From an uncultured Pelagibacteraceae bacterium (GTDB lineage Bacteria > Pseudomonadota > Alphaproteobacteria > Pelagibacterales > Pelagibacteraceae), in contig CACMJW010000001.1 in assembly GCA_902614125.1 (NCBI GenBank), positions 62,001 through 126,000 on the forward strand: DNA of 64,000 nucleotides, given 5' to 3'. The stretch's first letter is position 1. Every line of letters begins with the position of its first letter. The notes beneath the pieces are model-generated. The model was not told where the DNA came from and made no database searches. It was given only the letters and a program-made list of their open reading frames with translations. This document shows, in pieces, positions 1 to 10,200 of the stretch. The position numbers and the translations under genes are program-made.

Positions 1-1108
1 ATTTTGGATCAATTCCTCTTTCAAATCTAAATTTTGCGTCTGTATCTATATTTAGTAATTTTGAAGTTTTTCTAATTGATCTTGGTAAAAAATACGCTGA
101 TTCTAGTAATATATTTTTTGTCTCTAGTTCAGTTCCTGAACGTGTTCCACCTATGATTCCACCTAGTCCTAACACTCCTGATTGGTCAGAAATTACACAC
201 ATATCATCATCTAGGGAGTATTTTTTATTGTCTAATGCTTCAAAAGTTTCACCTTTTTTTGAATTTCTCACTATAATTTCTTTACTTACTTTATCAGCAT
301 CATATGCGTGAAGTGGCCTATTTAAATCAATCATCACATAGTTTGTTATATCTACAATTGCAGAAATCGGTTTTTGACCTAACGAAATAATTTTATCTTT
401 TAACCACTGAGGACTTTCTTTATTTGAAACCCCCTTTATTAAACAACTACCAAAAATTGTGCAGCCTTGTTTTTTTTCTTTTTTAATAGTTACTTTTAAA
501 CCCTGATCAAAATTTTGATTTAATTTACTATCTTTTATTTTTTTTAAAGTACCAACTCCAGCTGCAGCAAGATCTCTTGCAATACCTCTAACACCAAGGC
601 AATCCGGTCGATTTGGTGTTATAGATAAATCTACAACTTTAGGAGTTGTGGTATCAAAATATTTTTTCCCAATTTTTTCCTTATACTTTTCTGATAACTC
701 TGTAATTCCCTCGCTTTCATTTGATAATTTAAGCTCAGCTTCAGAACACAACATTCCATAAGAAGTAACACCTCTTATTTTACTGATTGATAGTTTCATT
801 TGATTTTTTGGTATTATTGCACCTGGTCCTGCATATACAGTGAATAAACCTTTTTTTGCATTGGGAGCTCCGCACACAACTTTAACAGTTTCACTTTTAC
901 CAATGTCAACGTCACAAACTCTTAATCTATCTGCATTAGGGTGTTGTTGCGTATTTAGTATTTTTGCAACAATAAAATCATCTAATTCGGAAGGTGCATT
1001 TTCAAAACTCTCAACCTCAAGACCAATGTTCGTTAAATTATTAATTATTTCTTTATCATTAAGATCTGTATCTAAATGTTGTTTAAGCCAATCAAGTGTA
1101 AATTTCAT
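1..1108 (-). CDS. pheT: Phenylalanine--tRNA ligase beta subunit, partial (3' end outside window)
   Basis: Beta chain of the (alpha-beta)2 phenylalanyl-tRNA synthetase. Reading the minus strand from the ATG at 1108 gives [15 protein letters not shown] and then an uninterrupted frame to the left edge, about 369 codons of the roughly 800 usual. Residues about 40-150 are the EMAP-II-like tRNA-binding domain ([23 protein letters not shown]). The [19 protein letters not shown] motif of the B3/B4 region follows. The start overlaps the pheS stop by 4 bp (ATGA), so the subunits are translationally coupled. The gene is cut by the window edge and is not a pseudogene as far as it can be read. Confidence 0.95.
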   Translation of the reverse strand, partial: MKFTLDWLKQHLDTDLNDKEIINNLTNIGLEVESFENAPSELDDFIVAKILNTQQHPNADRLRVCDVDIGKSETVKVVCGAPNAKKGLFTVYAGPGAIIPKNQMKLSISKIRGVTSYGMLCSEAELKLSNESEGITELSEKYKEKIGKKYFDTTTPKVVDLSITPNRPDCLGVRGIARDLAAAGVGTLKKIKDSKLNQNFDQGLKVTIKKEKKQGCTIFGSCLIKGVSNKESPQWLKDKIISLGQKPISAIVDITNYVMIDLNRPLHAYDADKVSKEIIVRNSKKGETFEALDNKKYSLDDDMCVISDQSGVLGLGGIIGGTRSGTELETKNILLESAYFLPRSIRKTSKLLNIDTDAKFRFERGIDPK

Positions 1109-2172
1109 CTACTCAATCCTCTGTAGCTTGATGGTACATCTAAAGGATCGAACCCAAAATGGCTAAGCCATCTATAATCTGTTTCAAAAAAAGCTCTTAA
1201 ATCATTAATCCCATATTTGAGCATACCCAGTCTATCTATTCCAATTCCAAAGGCGTAACCCTGAAATTTCGATGGATCAACATTTACATTTTTTAGGACG
1301 TTTGGATGAACCATTCCGCATCCTAAAATTTCTAACCATTTGTCTCCTTCACCTATGATTATTTTTCCATCTTTAATTTCATAACCTATATCAACCTCAG
1401 CTGACGGCTCTGTAAATGGAAAGTGACTTGGTCTAAATCTCATCTTCAATTGATCCACTTCAAAGAACTCTTTTATGAAATAATTTAGACAACCTTTAAG
1501 GTGTCCCATATTTATATCTTTATCTATATGTAGTCCTTCTACTTGATGAAACATAGGCGCATGTGTTTGGTCACTGTCAGATCTGTAAGTTCTTCCAGGT
1601 GCGATTATTTTGAATGGAGGTTTGCCTTTTAACATAGTCCGAACTTGTACAGGAGAGGTATGTGTCCTTAATAACAATTCTTTTTTTTCATCTAAGTAAA
1701 ATGTGTCATGCATATCTCTTGCTGGATGATTGTCAGGCGTATTAAGTGCTGTAAAATTATTATATTCATTTTCTACATCTGGACCCTCTTCAACGCTAAA
1801 ACCTATTTCAGAAAAAATAGATGAAATTTCATCAATTACTTGTGAAACTGGATGAATCTTTCCTTGTTTAAAATCTCTTTCAGGTAAAGTGACATCTACT
1901 TTTTCATTTTCTAACTTTAGGTTTATCTCTTTTGTTTCGATTTCCTCAATTTTGCTTGTAATTTTATTTTGTAGCTCTTCTTTTATAAAATTTAAGTCTG
2001 ATGCAAATTTTTTTCGCTCTTCTTGAGAGACTGATCCTAACTTTTTGAACTCGTTAGAGACTATTCCATTTTTACCAAATAATTCAGTTTTTATTTGATT
2101 TATAGATTCTATATTTTGGTCTTTATCTAGTTTATTAAGATATTCGTCTTTTATTTTTTTAATATCAGACAT
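1105..2172 (-). CDS. pheS: Phenylalanine--tRNA ligase alpha subunit
   Basis: Catalytic alpha subunit that charges tRNA-Phe. The 355-aa length is normal for bacterial PheS. It has an N-terminal coiled-coil arm (about residues 1-90) that contacts tRNA. Class II synthetase motifs follow: the MHDTFYLDE / [11 protein letters not shown] region, motif 2 around [10 protein letters not shown], and motif 3 [18 protein letters not shown] near residue 309. It lies downstream of rplT after a 43-bp gap and overlaps pheT by 4 bp, the classical infC-rpmI-rplT-pheS-pheT order. No hairpin-plus-T-tract attenuator is visible in the rplT-pheS gap. Confidence 0.97.
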   Translation of the reverse strand: MSDIKKIKDEYLNKLDKDQNIESINQIKTELFGKNGIVSNEFKKLGSVSQEERKKFASDLNFIKEELQNKITSKIEEIETKEINLKLENEKVDVTLPERDFKQGKIHPVSQVIDEISSIFSEIGFSVEEGPDVENEYNNFTALNTPDNHPARDMHDTFYLDEKKELLLRTHTSPVQVRTMLKGKPPFKIIAPGRTYRSDSDQTHAPMFHQVEGLHIDKDINMGHLKGCLNYFIKEFFEVDQLKMRFRPSHFPFTEPSAEVDIGYEIKDGKIIIGEGDKWLEILGCGMVHPNVLKNVNVDPSKFQGYAFGIGIDRLGMLKYGINDLRAFFETDYRWLSHFGFDPLDVPSSYRGLSR

Positions 2173-2215
2173 TTTAATAGAATATTTGTTAACTTAAGAA
2201 AAACAATAGCGAAGA

Positions 2216-2572
2216 TTAATTTAGAGCTGCTTGTGCTTTTTTTACAATCGTTTTAAATGCTTGCGGATTATCGTATGCGATTTCTGCTAGAATTTTTCTA
2301 TCTAATTTTATTCCTGATTTACTTAGGCCATTTATAAACTTAGAGTAAGTTAAACCCTCTTCTCTTACTCCTGCATTAATCCTTTGAATCCATAAAGATT
2401 TAAAATCTCTTTTTTTATTTCTTCTATCTCTATATGCATATTGCATAGCCTTTTCCATTGCTTGTCTTGCGACTCTAATGGTATTCTTTCTTCTTCCCCA
2501 TTGGCCTTTTACAGCTTTAAGAACTTTTTTATGTTTTGCTCTGCTGGTTACACCTCTTTTAACTCTAGCCAT
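2216..2572 (-). CDS. rplT: 50S ribosomal protein L20
   Basis: Large-subunit assembly protein L20, which in other bacteria also represses translation of its own operon. It has 118 aa, the family length. It begins [19 protein letters not shown] and continues through the very basic [19 protein letters not shown] segment to the globular C-terminal half ([20 protein letters not shown]). It starts 6 bp after the rpmI stop, inside the infC-rpmI-rplT cluster. Confidence 0.98.
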   Translation of the reverse strand: MARVKRGVTSRAKHKKVLKAVKGQWGRRKNTIRVARQAMEKAMQYAYRDRRNKKRDFKSLWIQRINAGVREEGLTYSKFINGLSKSGIKLDRKILAEIAYDNPQAFKTIVKKAQAALN

Positions 2573-2578
2573 TTTATA

Positions 2579-2785
2579 TTATCCTCTTAAACTATAAGGC
2601 ATATAAGATTTCACGATTTTTCCATCTTGTTTTGCCATTACAGTTGTGCCTCTTTGTTTTCTTATTTGGGAATTAGTTCTTTTTATCATTCCATGCCTTT
2701 TACCAGCCTGTGCAGTAATCACTTTTCCTTTAGCTGAAATTTTAAATCTTTTTTTTGCTGAGCTTTTTGTTTTCAATTTAGGCAT
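2579..2785 (-). CDS. rpmI: 50S ribosomal protein L35
   Basis: Small basic large-subunit protein. The frame can be opened 7 codons earlier (2806), but all L35 proteins begin [15 protein letters not shown], which corresponds to the ATG at 2785, so that start is used (68 aa). The body keeps the [19 protein letters not shown] core. It is co-transcribed with infC upstream (54-bp gap) and rplT downstream (6-bp gap). Confidence 0.96.
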   Translation of the reverse strand: MPKLKTKSSAKKRFKISAKGKVITAQAGKRHGMIKRTNSQIRKQRGTTVMAKQDGKIVKSYMPYSLRG

Positions 2786-2839
2786 AATTTTTGGAGCCTT
2801 ATACAAATATTAATATTAATTTACAACTAGAAATATGAC

Positions 2840-3385
2840 TTATAATGGCTGAATAACCATTATCATTTGTTTGCCATCAAATTTAGGCTGTAATTCTACA
2901 CGTCCAATATCTTGCATATCTTCCTTAATTTTATCCATTAACTCATTTCCTAAACTGGAGTGTTGCAGTTCTCTGCCTTTAAAACGTATTGTAAATTTTA
3001 CTTTATCCCCTTTTGCTAAAAATTTTTGAGCGTTCTTTATTTTAAAAGTATAGTCATGTACCTCAGTCACAGGTCTTAATTTTATTTCCTTTAGCTCAAT
3101 TTTTTTTTGTTTCTTTTTTGCTTTGTTAGCTTTCTTCTGGGCATCATATTTATATTTACCCATATCCATTATTTTACATACTGGAGGTTTGGCATTTGGT
3201 GCAATTTCAATTAGGTCAAGTCCCTCATCCTTAGCGCGATTAATTGCGTCATTTAAATTTAAAATACCCAGATTTTCACCATCACTTGCGATTACCTGAA
3301 TCTCAGGTGAAGTAATCCTGTTGTTTGATCTGGGTCCTTTAGGTTTTGTTCTTTTCTGAAAATAGTTTTGTTTGAAGTCTGGCAC
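2840..3385 (-). CDS. infC: Translation initiation factor IF-3
   Basis: IF-3 binds the 30S subunit, discriminates against non-start codons and prevents 70S formation. The 181 aa cover the N domain (NRITSPEIQVIASDGENLG, EIAPNAKPPVCKIMDMGKY) and the C domain (KEIKLRPVTEVHDYTFK, VKFTIRFKGRELQH). The start is GTG at 3385, directly after the thrS TAA, which is an in-frame stop, so no upstream ATG is possible. A non-AUG start fits the family, where IF-3 autoregulates through poor start codons. An alternative is the ATT codon at the ITSPEIQ residue. Confidence 0.96.
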   Translation of the reverse strand: MPDFKQNYFQKRTKPKGPRSNNRITSPEIQVIASDGENLGILNLNDAINRAKDEGLDLIEIAPNAKPPVCKIMDMGKYKYDAQKKANKAKKKQKKIELKEIKLRPVTEVHDYTFKIKNAQKFLAKGDKVKFTIRFKGRELQHSSLGNELMDKIKEDMQDIGRVELQPKFDGKQMIMVIQPL

Positions 3386-5302
3386 TTAAATTGAAGGCGC
3401 TTTGTTTAAAGCAGAGTATTTTTTTATAAACTCGTTAAAATCCATATTTTCTTGTTTATTAGAATCCAACCTTCTAATAGTTACTGTATTAGAGTCAACT
3501 TCTTTTTTCCCACAAATAAGTAATAAAGGTACTTTTAACAATGAATGTTCTCTAATTTTATAATTTAAGTTATGATTTTTTAAATCAACTTCGCTTGATA
3601 TACCAACTTTTTTTAATTCATAATTAACTTTTTTTGAATAATCATCAAAGTCACTTGAAATTGGTATCACAACTACTTGTAATGGTGTTAGCCAAAAAGG
3701 TAATTTACCTGAATAATTTTCAATTAAGATTCCTATAAATCTCTCCAAGGAGCCAAACAATGCTCTATGCAACATTACAGGTATTTTCTTTGATCCATCT
3801 TTTTCAACGTAAGTTGCTCCTAATCTTCCAGGTAAATTTAAATCTACTTGTAAGGTTCCACACTGCCAATCTCTTCCAATTGCATCCCTTAAAACAAACT
3901 CAATTTTTGGACCATAAAAAGCACCCTCGCCTTTATTTATAGTGTATTCTAGTTTTGTTTCTTTAATTGCCTCTAAAAGAGCAGCTTCTGATTTATCCCA
4001 TACAGCATCATCTCCAACTCTCAGATCTGGTCGGTCTGAATATTTCAATATTACATTTTCAAATCCCAAATCTTTATAAATTTCTAAAATTAAATTTGTA
4101 ACTGATAGGCATTCTTGAGTAATTTGCTCTTCAGTACAAAATATATGTGCATCATCTTGGGTGAATGCTCTTACCCTTAACAATCCATGCAATGCGCCAG
4201 ATGGCTCATATCTATGAACTTTTCCAAATTCCGACATTTTTAATGGTAAGTGTCTGTAACTTTTTAGTCCTTGATTAAACACTTGAACACATCCTGGACA
4301 GTTCATTGGTTTTATTGCAAAAACTTTTTCGTCAGGTGTTGTAGATGTATACATATTTGCACCAAATTTTTCCCAATGACCAGATTTTTCCCATAATGAA
4401 CGATCAAGAATTTCTGGTGTATTTATTTCTTTATATCCTGCGTGATCTTGTTTAGTTCGCATATAGGAGATTAATTTCTGAAAAAGGTTCCATCCTTTTT
4501 CATGCCAAAATACAGAGCCAGGGCTTTCTTCCCTAAAATGAAATAAGTCCATTTCTTTTCCTAACTTTCTGTGATCTCGTTTTTCAGCTTCTTCAATTCT
4601 ATTTAAGTATTCATCAAGTTCTTTTTGTGTAGACCAACTGGTGCCATAAACTCTTTGTAACATCTCATTATTCGAGTCTCCTCTCCAATAAGCACCTGAT
4701 ACTTTCGTTAATTTAAAATACTTTCCAATTTTGCCTGTAGAACTTAAGTGCGGACCTCTACACAAATCATGCCATTTTCCATGAAAATATATAGATACCT
4801 CTTCATCTTCAGGAATAGAATTAATTATTTCGGCTTTGTAATGTTCTCCATTATTTTTGAAATGTTTTATAGCATCATTTCTCTTCCAAACTTCTCTATA
4901 AGTTTTTTCATTCCTATCAACAATATCTTTCATTTTGTTCTCTATCTTTTCTAAATCTTCTTGCGTGAATGGCTCTTTCCTTGCAAAGTCATAATAAAAA
5001 CCATCTTCAATCACTGGACCTATTGTCACTTGCGTTCCAGGAAAAAGTTCTTGGACTGCCATTGCTAAAATATGGGCGGTATCATGCCTAATTGTTTCGA
5101 GCCCTTCTTTATCTTTTGACGTAAATATTCTTACTTTGGAGTCTTTTTCAATTTTAAAATCTAGGTCTTTAAGCTGACCGTCTACACTAATAATTAATGC
5201 TTGCTTTGATAACGATTTACTTATTTTTTCAGCAAGCTGAAAACCAGTTACACTTCCACTAAAGCTTAATTGTTTTCCATCTGGTAGGGTAATATTTGGC
5301 AT
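3386..5302 (-). CDS. thrS: Threonine--tRNA ligase
   Basis: Class II synthetase for tRNA-Thr, 638 aa (family about 640). Domains in order: TGS (about 1-62), editing/SAD domain with its HDTAH zinc-type motif near residue 73, class II catalytic core with PMNCPGCVQVF (zinc-binding Cys) and RVRAFTQDDAHIFC, and C-terminal anticodon-binding domain (about 540-638). The stop abuts the infC GTG with no gap and its ATG abuts the stop of the glycosyltransferase upstream, so all three are probably one transcript. Confidence 0.98.
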   Translation of the reverse strand: MPNITLPDGKQLSFSGSVTGFQLAEKISKSLSKQALIISVDGQLKDLDFKIEKDSKVRIFTSKDKEGLETIRHDTAHILAMAVQELFPGTQVTIGPVIEDGFYYDFARKEPFTQEDLEKIENKMKDIVDRNEKTYREVWKRNDAIKHFKNNGEHYKAEIINSIPEDEEVSIYFHGKWHDLCRGPHLSSTGKIGKYFKLTKVSGAYWRGDSNNEMLQRVYGTSWSTQKELDEYLNRIEEAEKRDHRKLGKEMDLFHFREESPGSVFWHEKGWNLFQKLISYMRTKQDHAGYKEINTPEILDRSLWEKSGHWEKFGANMYTSTTPDEKVFAIKPMNCPGCVQVFNQGLKSYRHLPLKMSEFGKVHRYEPSGALHGLLRVRAFTQDDAHIFCTEEQITQECLSVTNLILEIYKDLGFENVILKYSDRPDLRVGDDAVWDKSEAALLEAIKETKLEYTINKGEGAFYGPKIEFVLRDAIGRDWQCGTLQVDLNLPGRLGATYVEKDGSKKIPVMLHRALFGSLERFIGILIENYSGKLPFWLTPLQVVVIPISSDFDDYSKKVNYELKKVGISSEVDLKNHNLNYKIREHSLLKVPLLLICGKKEVDSNTVTIRRLDSNKQENMDFNEFIKKYSALNKAPSI

Positions 5303-6457
5303 TTAGTTTATTAATTTTTTGTACTCTGAATAAGTAGAAAAACACATTTTTTCAACATTAAACTTGGCAGAAACATTTTTTCTACCTTCTTTTCCCATCT
5401 GTTTAATTGTTGATTTATCAAAATTTAAAAGCTCAATTATTTTTTTGCTTAAATCATCTGAATCTCCAGCATCAAATAAGATACCAGTTTTATAATTAAT
5501 AATAGTTTCTTTCGAGCCACCCAAATTACTTGCAATGATGGGTTTTTCCATTGATTGTGCTTCCACTGCTATTCTGCCAAATGCCTCGGGTTCAATTGAT
5601 GTTGATACTATCAAGTCACTAATTTTATAAGCTAAAGGCATATTTTCACAATGATCAACAAATTTTATTTGATCATTCATTCGATACTGTTCTACTAACC
5701 TAACAAGTTTTTTCTTATACAAATCTCTTCCTTGATCGCTACCAAGTATCACAGCTTTAAACGACTTATGACCTAATTGAATATTTATTTTATTCATGGC
5801 TTCAATAAACATTTCGTGACCTTTCCACTCAGTAATTCTTCCAGGTAATAATATTGTTTTTTTTTCAACCTCAAGATTCCAAGATTTAAACAGTTTATCT
5901 TCGTCTTCAGTAAAAGTTGTTGAAGCATCAAAATAATCGATGTTTATTCCTCTAAAAATTACTAGAAATTTTTTGGAGTTATTCAGATATTCCTTATAAT
6001 TTTCTTTAATATGAGAAAATATAAAATTTGATCCAGCTATAACTAAATCTGATCTTAACATTACAGAATTATAAAATTTTTTAATCTTACTTTTAAAATT
6101 ATATGTACCATGAAAAGTTGTTACAAATTTTTTTCTAGTAATTTTAGAAGCTAAAAAACATGACCATGCCGGAGCCCTACTCCTAGCATGAATTATGTCT
6201 ATATTATAAAAAAAGACAATGACTGAAATCAAAATTGTGTTTAATAACATTATAATGGGGTTTTTAGAATTTACAGGAAGTCTTATGTATTTTACTTTTT
6301 TTTTATTTATAAATTTGGTTAATGGTCCACCATTTGTAATTAAAAATGAGCTACAATTATTTTCAAATAGATAATGTGCTATATCAAAACAACCTGTCTC
6401 AGCCCCTCCATAACCTAATTTTGGTATTACTTGTAGAACTTTTAATTTTGATGACAT
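5303..6457 (-). CDS. Glycosyltransferase, GT4 family
   Basis: Probable retaining GT-B fold glycosyltransferase of 384 aa, cytoplasmic or membrane-peripheral. The N-terminal acceptor domain starts LQVIPKLGYGGAETGCFDIA, the pattern typical of GT4 enzymes. The C-terminal nucleotide-sugar domain has LLPGRITEWKGHEMFIEA and the EPEAFGRIAVEAQ motif (E-x7-E type). The substrate cannot be read from sequence; lipopolysaccharide or a surface glycan is a guess. It heads the thrS-infC operon with zero spacing. Its start lies 42 bp from the divergent hydrolase gene. Confidence 0.85.
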   Translation of the reverse strand: MSSKLKVLQVIPKLGYGGAETGCFDIAHYLFENNCSSFLITNGGPLTKFINKKKVKYIRLPVNSKNPIIMLLNTILISVIVFFYNIDIIHARSRAPAWSCFLASKITRKKFVTTFHGTYNFKSKIKKFYNSVMLRSDLVIAGSNFIFSHIKENYKEYLNNSKKFLVIFRGINIDYFDASTTFTEDEDKLFKSWNLEVEKKTILLPGRITEWKGHEMFIEAMNKINIQLGHKSFKAVILGSDQGRDLYKKKLVRLVEQYRMNDQIKFVDHCENMPLAYKISDLIVSTSIEPEAFGRIAVEAQSMEKPIIASNLGGSKETIINYKTGILFDAGDSDDLSKKIIELLNFDKSTIKQMGKEGRKNVSAKFNVEKMCFSTYSEYKKLIN

Positions 6458-6499
6458 TAACTGTTATTATATATTAATAAATAGAGCGTATAAACTTTT

Positions 6500-7252
6500 A
6501 TGAACAAGTATAAATTTTTGCAAATTTCTAAAAGCATTAAAATTAGATATCTACATCATAATTCAAATAATAATTTATATATTGTTTTTCTTCATGGATT
6601 TATGTCTGATTTAAATGGTGAGAAACCAAAGATTTTCAAAAGATTTTGTAAAAACAATAAAATAGGCTTTTTAGCAATTGAATACTCTGGGCACGGAAAA
6701 TCAACAGGTGAGTTTACAAAAGGGAACGTAACAAAGTGGACAAATCAAGTCAAAAAAGTAATTAAAAGAGTTTTAAAAAAAGAAGATTTTATACTTATTG
6801 GTTCAAGTATGGGTTCATGGATATCTGTCAATCAATTTAAGTTTTTTTCAAAACAGATTAAAGGTTTTATAGGAATAGGATCAGCACCAGAGTTTTTAGA
6901 GAGGGTAATGTGGAAAAAATTTACAGTCAAAATGAAAAAAGAAACCATAGATAAGGGTGTATACAACCTTAAACATGGTGGTTTTGAATATCCAATCACC
7001 TACCAACTTATTAAGGATGGAAGAAAAAATTTAGTATTGAACAAAAAAATTAATGCTAAAATACCTGTAACTCTTTTTCATGGATCAAAAGATGAGGCAG
7101 TTCCAGTAATTTTCTCAAAGAAACTTATTAAAATCTTTAACAATGCAAATAAGAAACTTAATATTATTAAAAATGGTGATCACAGCCTTTTTGCAAAAAA
7201 ATACCAATTAAAAATAATTAGAGAGTTGAAATCAATAATTTCTCAGTACTAA
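6500..7252 (+). CDS. Alpha/beta hydrolase
   Basis: Serine hydrolase of 250 aa with the oxyanion segment VFLHGFMSDLNGEK, the nucleophile elbow LIGSSMGSW (Ser in GxSxG), an acid in HGSKDEAVP and a catalytic His in NGDHSLF. The layout matches small alpha/beta hydrolases related to human BPHL/ABHD10-type acyl hydrolases. The true substrate is unknown. It is a single gene, divergent from the glycosyltransferase and ending 1 bp before the convergent gltB stop, so there is no room for a terminator between them. Confidence 0.8.
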   Translation: MNKYKFLQISKSIKIRYLHHNSNNNLYIVFLHGFMSDLNGEKPKIFKRFCKNNKIGFLAIEYSGHGKSTGEFTKGNVTKWTNQVKKVIKRVLKKEDFILIGSSMGSWISVNQFKFFSKQIKGFIGIGSAPEFLERVMWKKFTVKMKKETIDKGVYNLKHGGFEYPITYQLIKDGRKNLVLNKKINAKIPVTLFHGSKDEAVPVIFSKKLIKIFNNANKKLNIIKNGDHSLFAKKYQLKIIRELKSIISQY

Positions 7253-10200
7253 TTAGCTTGCAAAGCTTTTGACTGGCTTTAATGTTATAGGATTATCTAA
7301 TTTATCAAGCATTTCTTTTGGACAAACTTGATAAAAGTTTTTTATCTCACTTTCAAAATTATCTAAAATTTTCTTTGCGTACTCCGAGTGAGTTTCGCTC
7401 ACGTGTTCTGAAATGATTTCCCTGAGGTAATTTTTCCAGTAATCCGTTTCTGGTATCTGCCAGATAACACTCTCAGAATTTACACGCTTCTCAAAATTAT
7501 TATTTTTGTCATAAACAAAAGCCATACCTCCAGTCATACCAGCAGCAAAATTATCTCCAACATCTCCTAAAATAATAATATTTCCTCCTGTCATATACTC
7601 GCATCCATTTGAATCACAACCTTCAACTACGGCTGTGGCACCAGAGTTTCTCACAGCAAATCTTTCTCCTGCTTGTCCAGCTGCAAAGAGTTTTCCAGAG
7701 GTAGCACCATACAAAACTGTATTTCCAATTATTGTATTCTCATTTGAAATCAAATTACTCTCGTCCTGTAGTTTTATAGAAATATATCCACCAGAAAGAC
7801 CTTTACCTACATAGTCATTTGCATCACCTTTCAAATTCAATTTTAATCCCTTAATTGCAAAGGCTCCAAAAGATTGACCTGCCGAGCCTTTAAAATTCAG
7901 TGATAAATAATTTTCATCTAGTTTGTTGTTTCCAAATTTTTTATATAAGTGATAAGAGATTCTTGTACCTACAGCCCTATCAGTGTTTTTAATTTCAAAT
8001 TCAGTCTCAATTATTTTATTTTGATCAATTAATTTTTCTATGTCTGGCCATATTTTTTGATCTAAGGTGTCTGGAACCTCATTGATTTTTGGATGTTCAC
8101 AATATCTTTTATTTTTTCCAGGATCTGCTTGAACAAAAAGTGGATTTAAGTCTAAGTCATCTAAATTTGGAGATCCTTTGCTAACTTGTCTTAATAAGTC
8201 TGTTCTACCAATAACTTCATTCAATGATCTAAATCCTAGTTCAGATAGAATTTGTCTTACCTCTTCTGCAATAAAAGTGAATAAGTTAACAACTTTATCT
8301 GGTGTGCCTGTAAATTTTTCTCTTAATTTTTCGTCTTGGGTGCAAACTCCAACTGGACATGTATTTGAGTGACACTGTCTAACCATTATGCAACCCATAG
8401 CAACTAAAGCTGTAGTTGCTACTCCAAATTCCTCTGCTCCCATCATCGCTGCTATTACCACATCACGACCTGTTTTAATTCCTCCATCAGTTCTAAGTGT
8501 AACTTGATGTCTTAAGTTGTTTAAAGTTAGAACTTGATTTGCTTCTGTAAGTCCCATTTCCCAAGGTATTCCAACATATTTTACACTTGTTTGAGGGGTA
8601 GCCCCAGTTCCTCCTGAGTGACCAGAAATTAAAATTATATCTGCTTTAGCTTTTGCTACTCCAGCTGCAATTGTTCCGATACCTGATGAAGCTACCAACT
8701 TAACACCTACTCTTGCTTTCGGATTTATTTGTTTAAGATCATAAATTAGTTGGGCCAAATCTTCTATGGAATAGATGTCATGATGTGGTGGTGGTGAAAT
8801 TAATGTAACTCCAGGTGTAGAGTGTCTTAATCTTGCAATTTCATTAGTAACTTTGAAGCCTGGTAATTGACCACCTTCACCAGGTTTTGCACCTTGGGCA
8901 ATTTTGATTTCTATCTCGTTACAATTATTTAAATAATTTATTGTTACCCCAAACCTAGCTGAAGCTATTTGTTTTACTCTTGAATTCGCACTATCTCCGT
9001 TTTCTCTAATTTTAAATCTGTCTTCATCTTCGCCTCCTTCTCCACTACATGAGGCACCCTTTATTCTATTCATGCCAATCGCTAATGTTTCGTGTGCTTC
9101 TTTGGATAAAGCGCCATGAGACATGCTTCCACTACCAAATCTTTTCATAATCTCTTGCACATTTTCTACTTCATCAATCTTGATTGGATTTTTCGATTTA
9201 AAATCTATTAAGTCTCTTAAGCTGATTGGCTGTAGGTTATAAATTCCTTTAGTATATTTCTTATAAACCTCAAAAGAATTTTCAGTAACTGCAGTTTGTA
9301 AAAGATGAATTAATTTACCTTGGTATTGATGCGTCTCGCCATTTTTCCTGTAACGGTATATTCCTCCAATTGGTAATATATTAGATTGGTTTTCGAATGC
9401 TTGTTTGTGAATACTTCTAATTTTTTTTTCAATACCTGTTAGACCAATTCCAGAGATTTTAGATAGAACGCCAGGAAAAAAGTCTTTAACAATTGTTCTA
9501 CTAAGACCTACTGTTTCAAAATTACACCCTCCTCTGTAAGAACTAAGAACAGAAATTCCCATTTTTGACATAATTTTTAATAAACCTAAATTAACAGATT
9601 TGATAAATCTGGAAACGCACTCGTCAAAACTTAGATTTCCAAATAATTTTTTTGAATATCTTTCAAATAAACTGTCAAACGCCAAATAAGGATTAACAGT
9701 CGTTGCTCCTACACCAATTAAAGTTGCGAATGAATGTGTATCAAGAGCATCTCCAGTTTGGACGTTTATTGAAACGTATCCTCTTAAACCTAATTTTATT
9801 AGATGAGTATTAACAGCACCAATACAAAGTAGCATTGGCATTGGTAGCTTTTCATTTGAAATATTTTTATCAGTTAAAACAAGCTGCGTAATTCCCTCTC
9901 TTGCTGCTTGCTCTGCTTGATTTTTTAGATTCTCTAAAGCGCCTTCTAAATCTGAATTTTTATCAAATAAACACTCTAAAATTCTTTGATTTTTTCCAAA
10001 AAAATCTATGAACTTATCAAACTGAGAATTCGATAGAACTGGGCTATCTAAAACGTAAATATTTTCCTCAGTAAGATTGTCAAAATCTAATATGTTACCA
10101 AGATTCCCAAATCTTGTTTTTAAACTCATCACCTTATTTTCTCTTAAAGAGTCGATCGGTGGATTGGTTACTTGACTAAAATTTTGTCTAAAGTAGTGAT

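Noticed and set aside
840-1166. 108-codon plus-strand open frame
   Set aside because: Antisense to the pheT start and pheS end, both certain genes.
2173-2215. Attenuator upstream of pheS
   Set aside because: No stem plus T-run and no Phe-rich leader peptide is visible in the 43-bp spacer.
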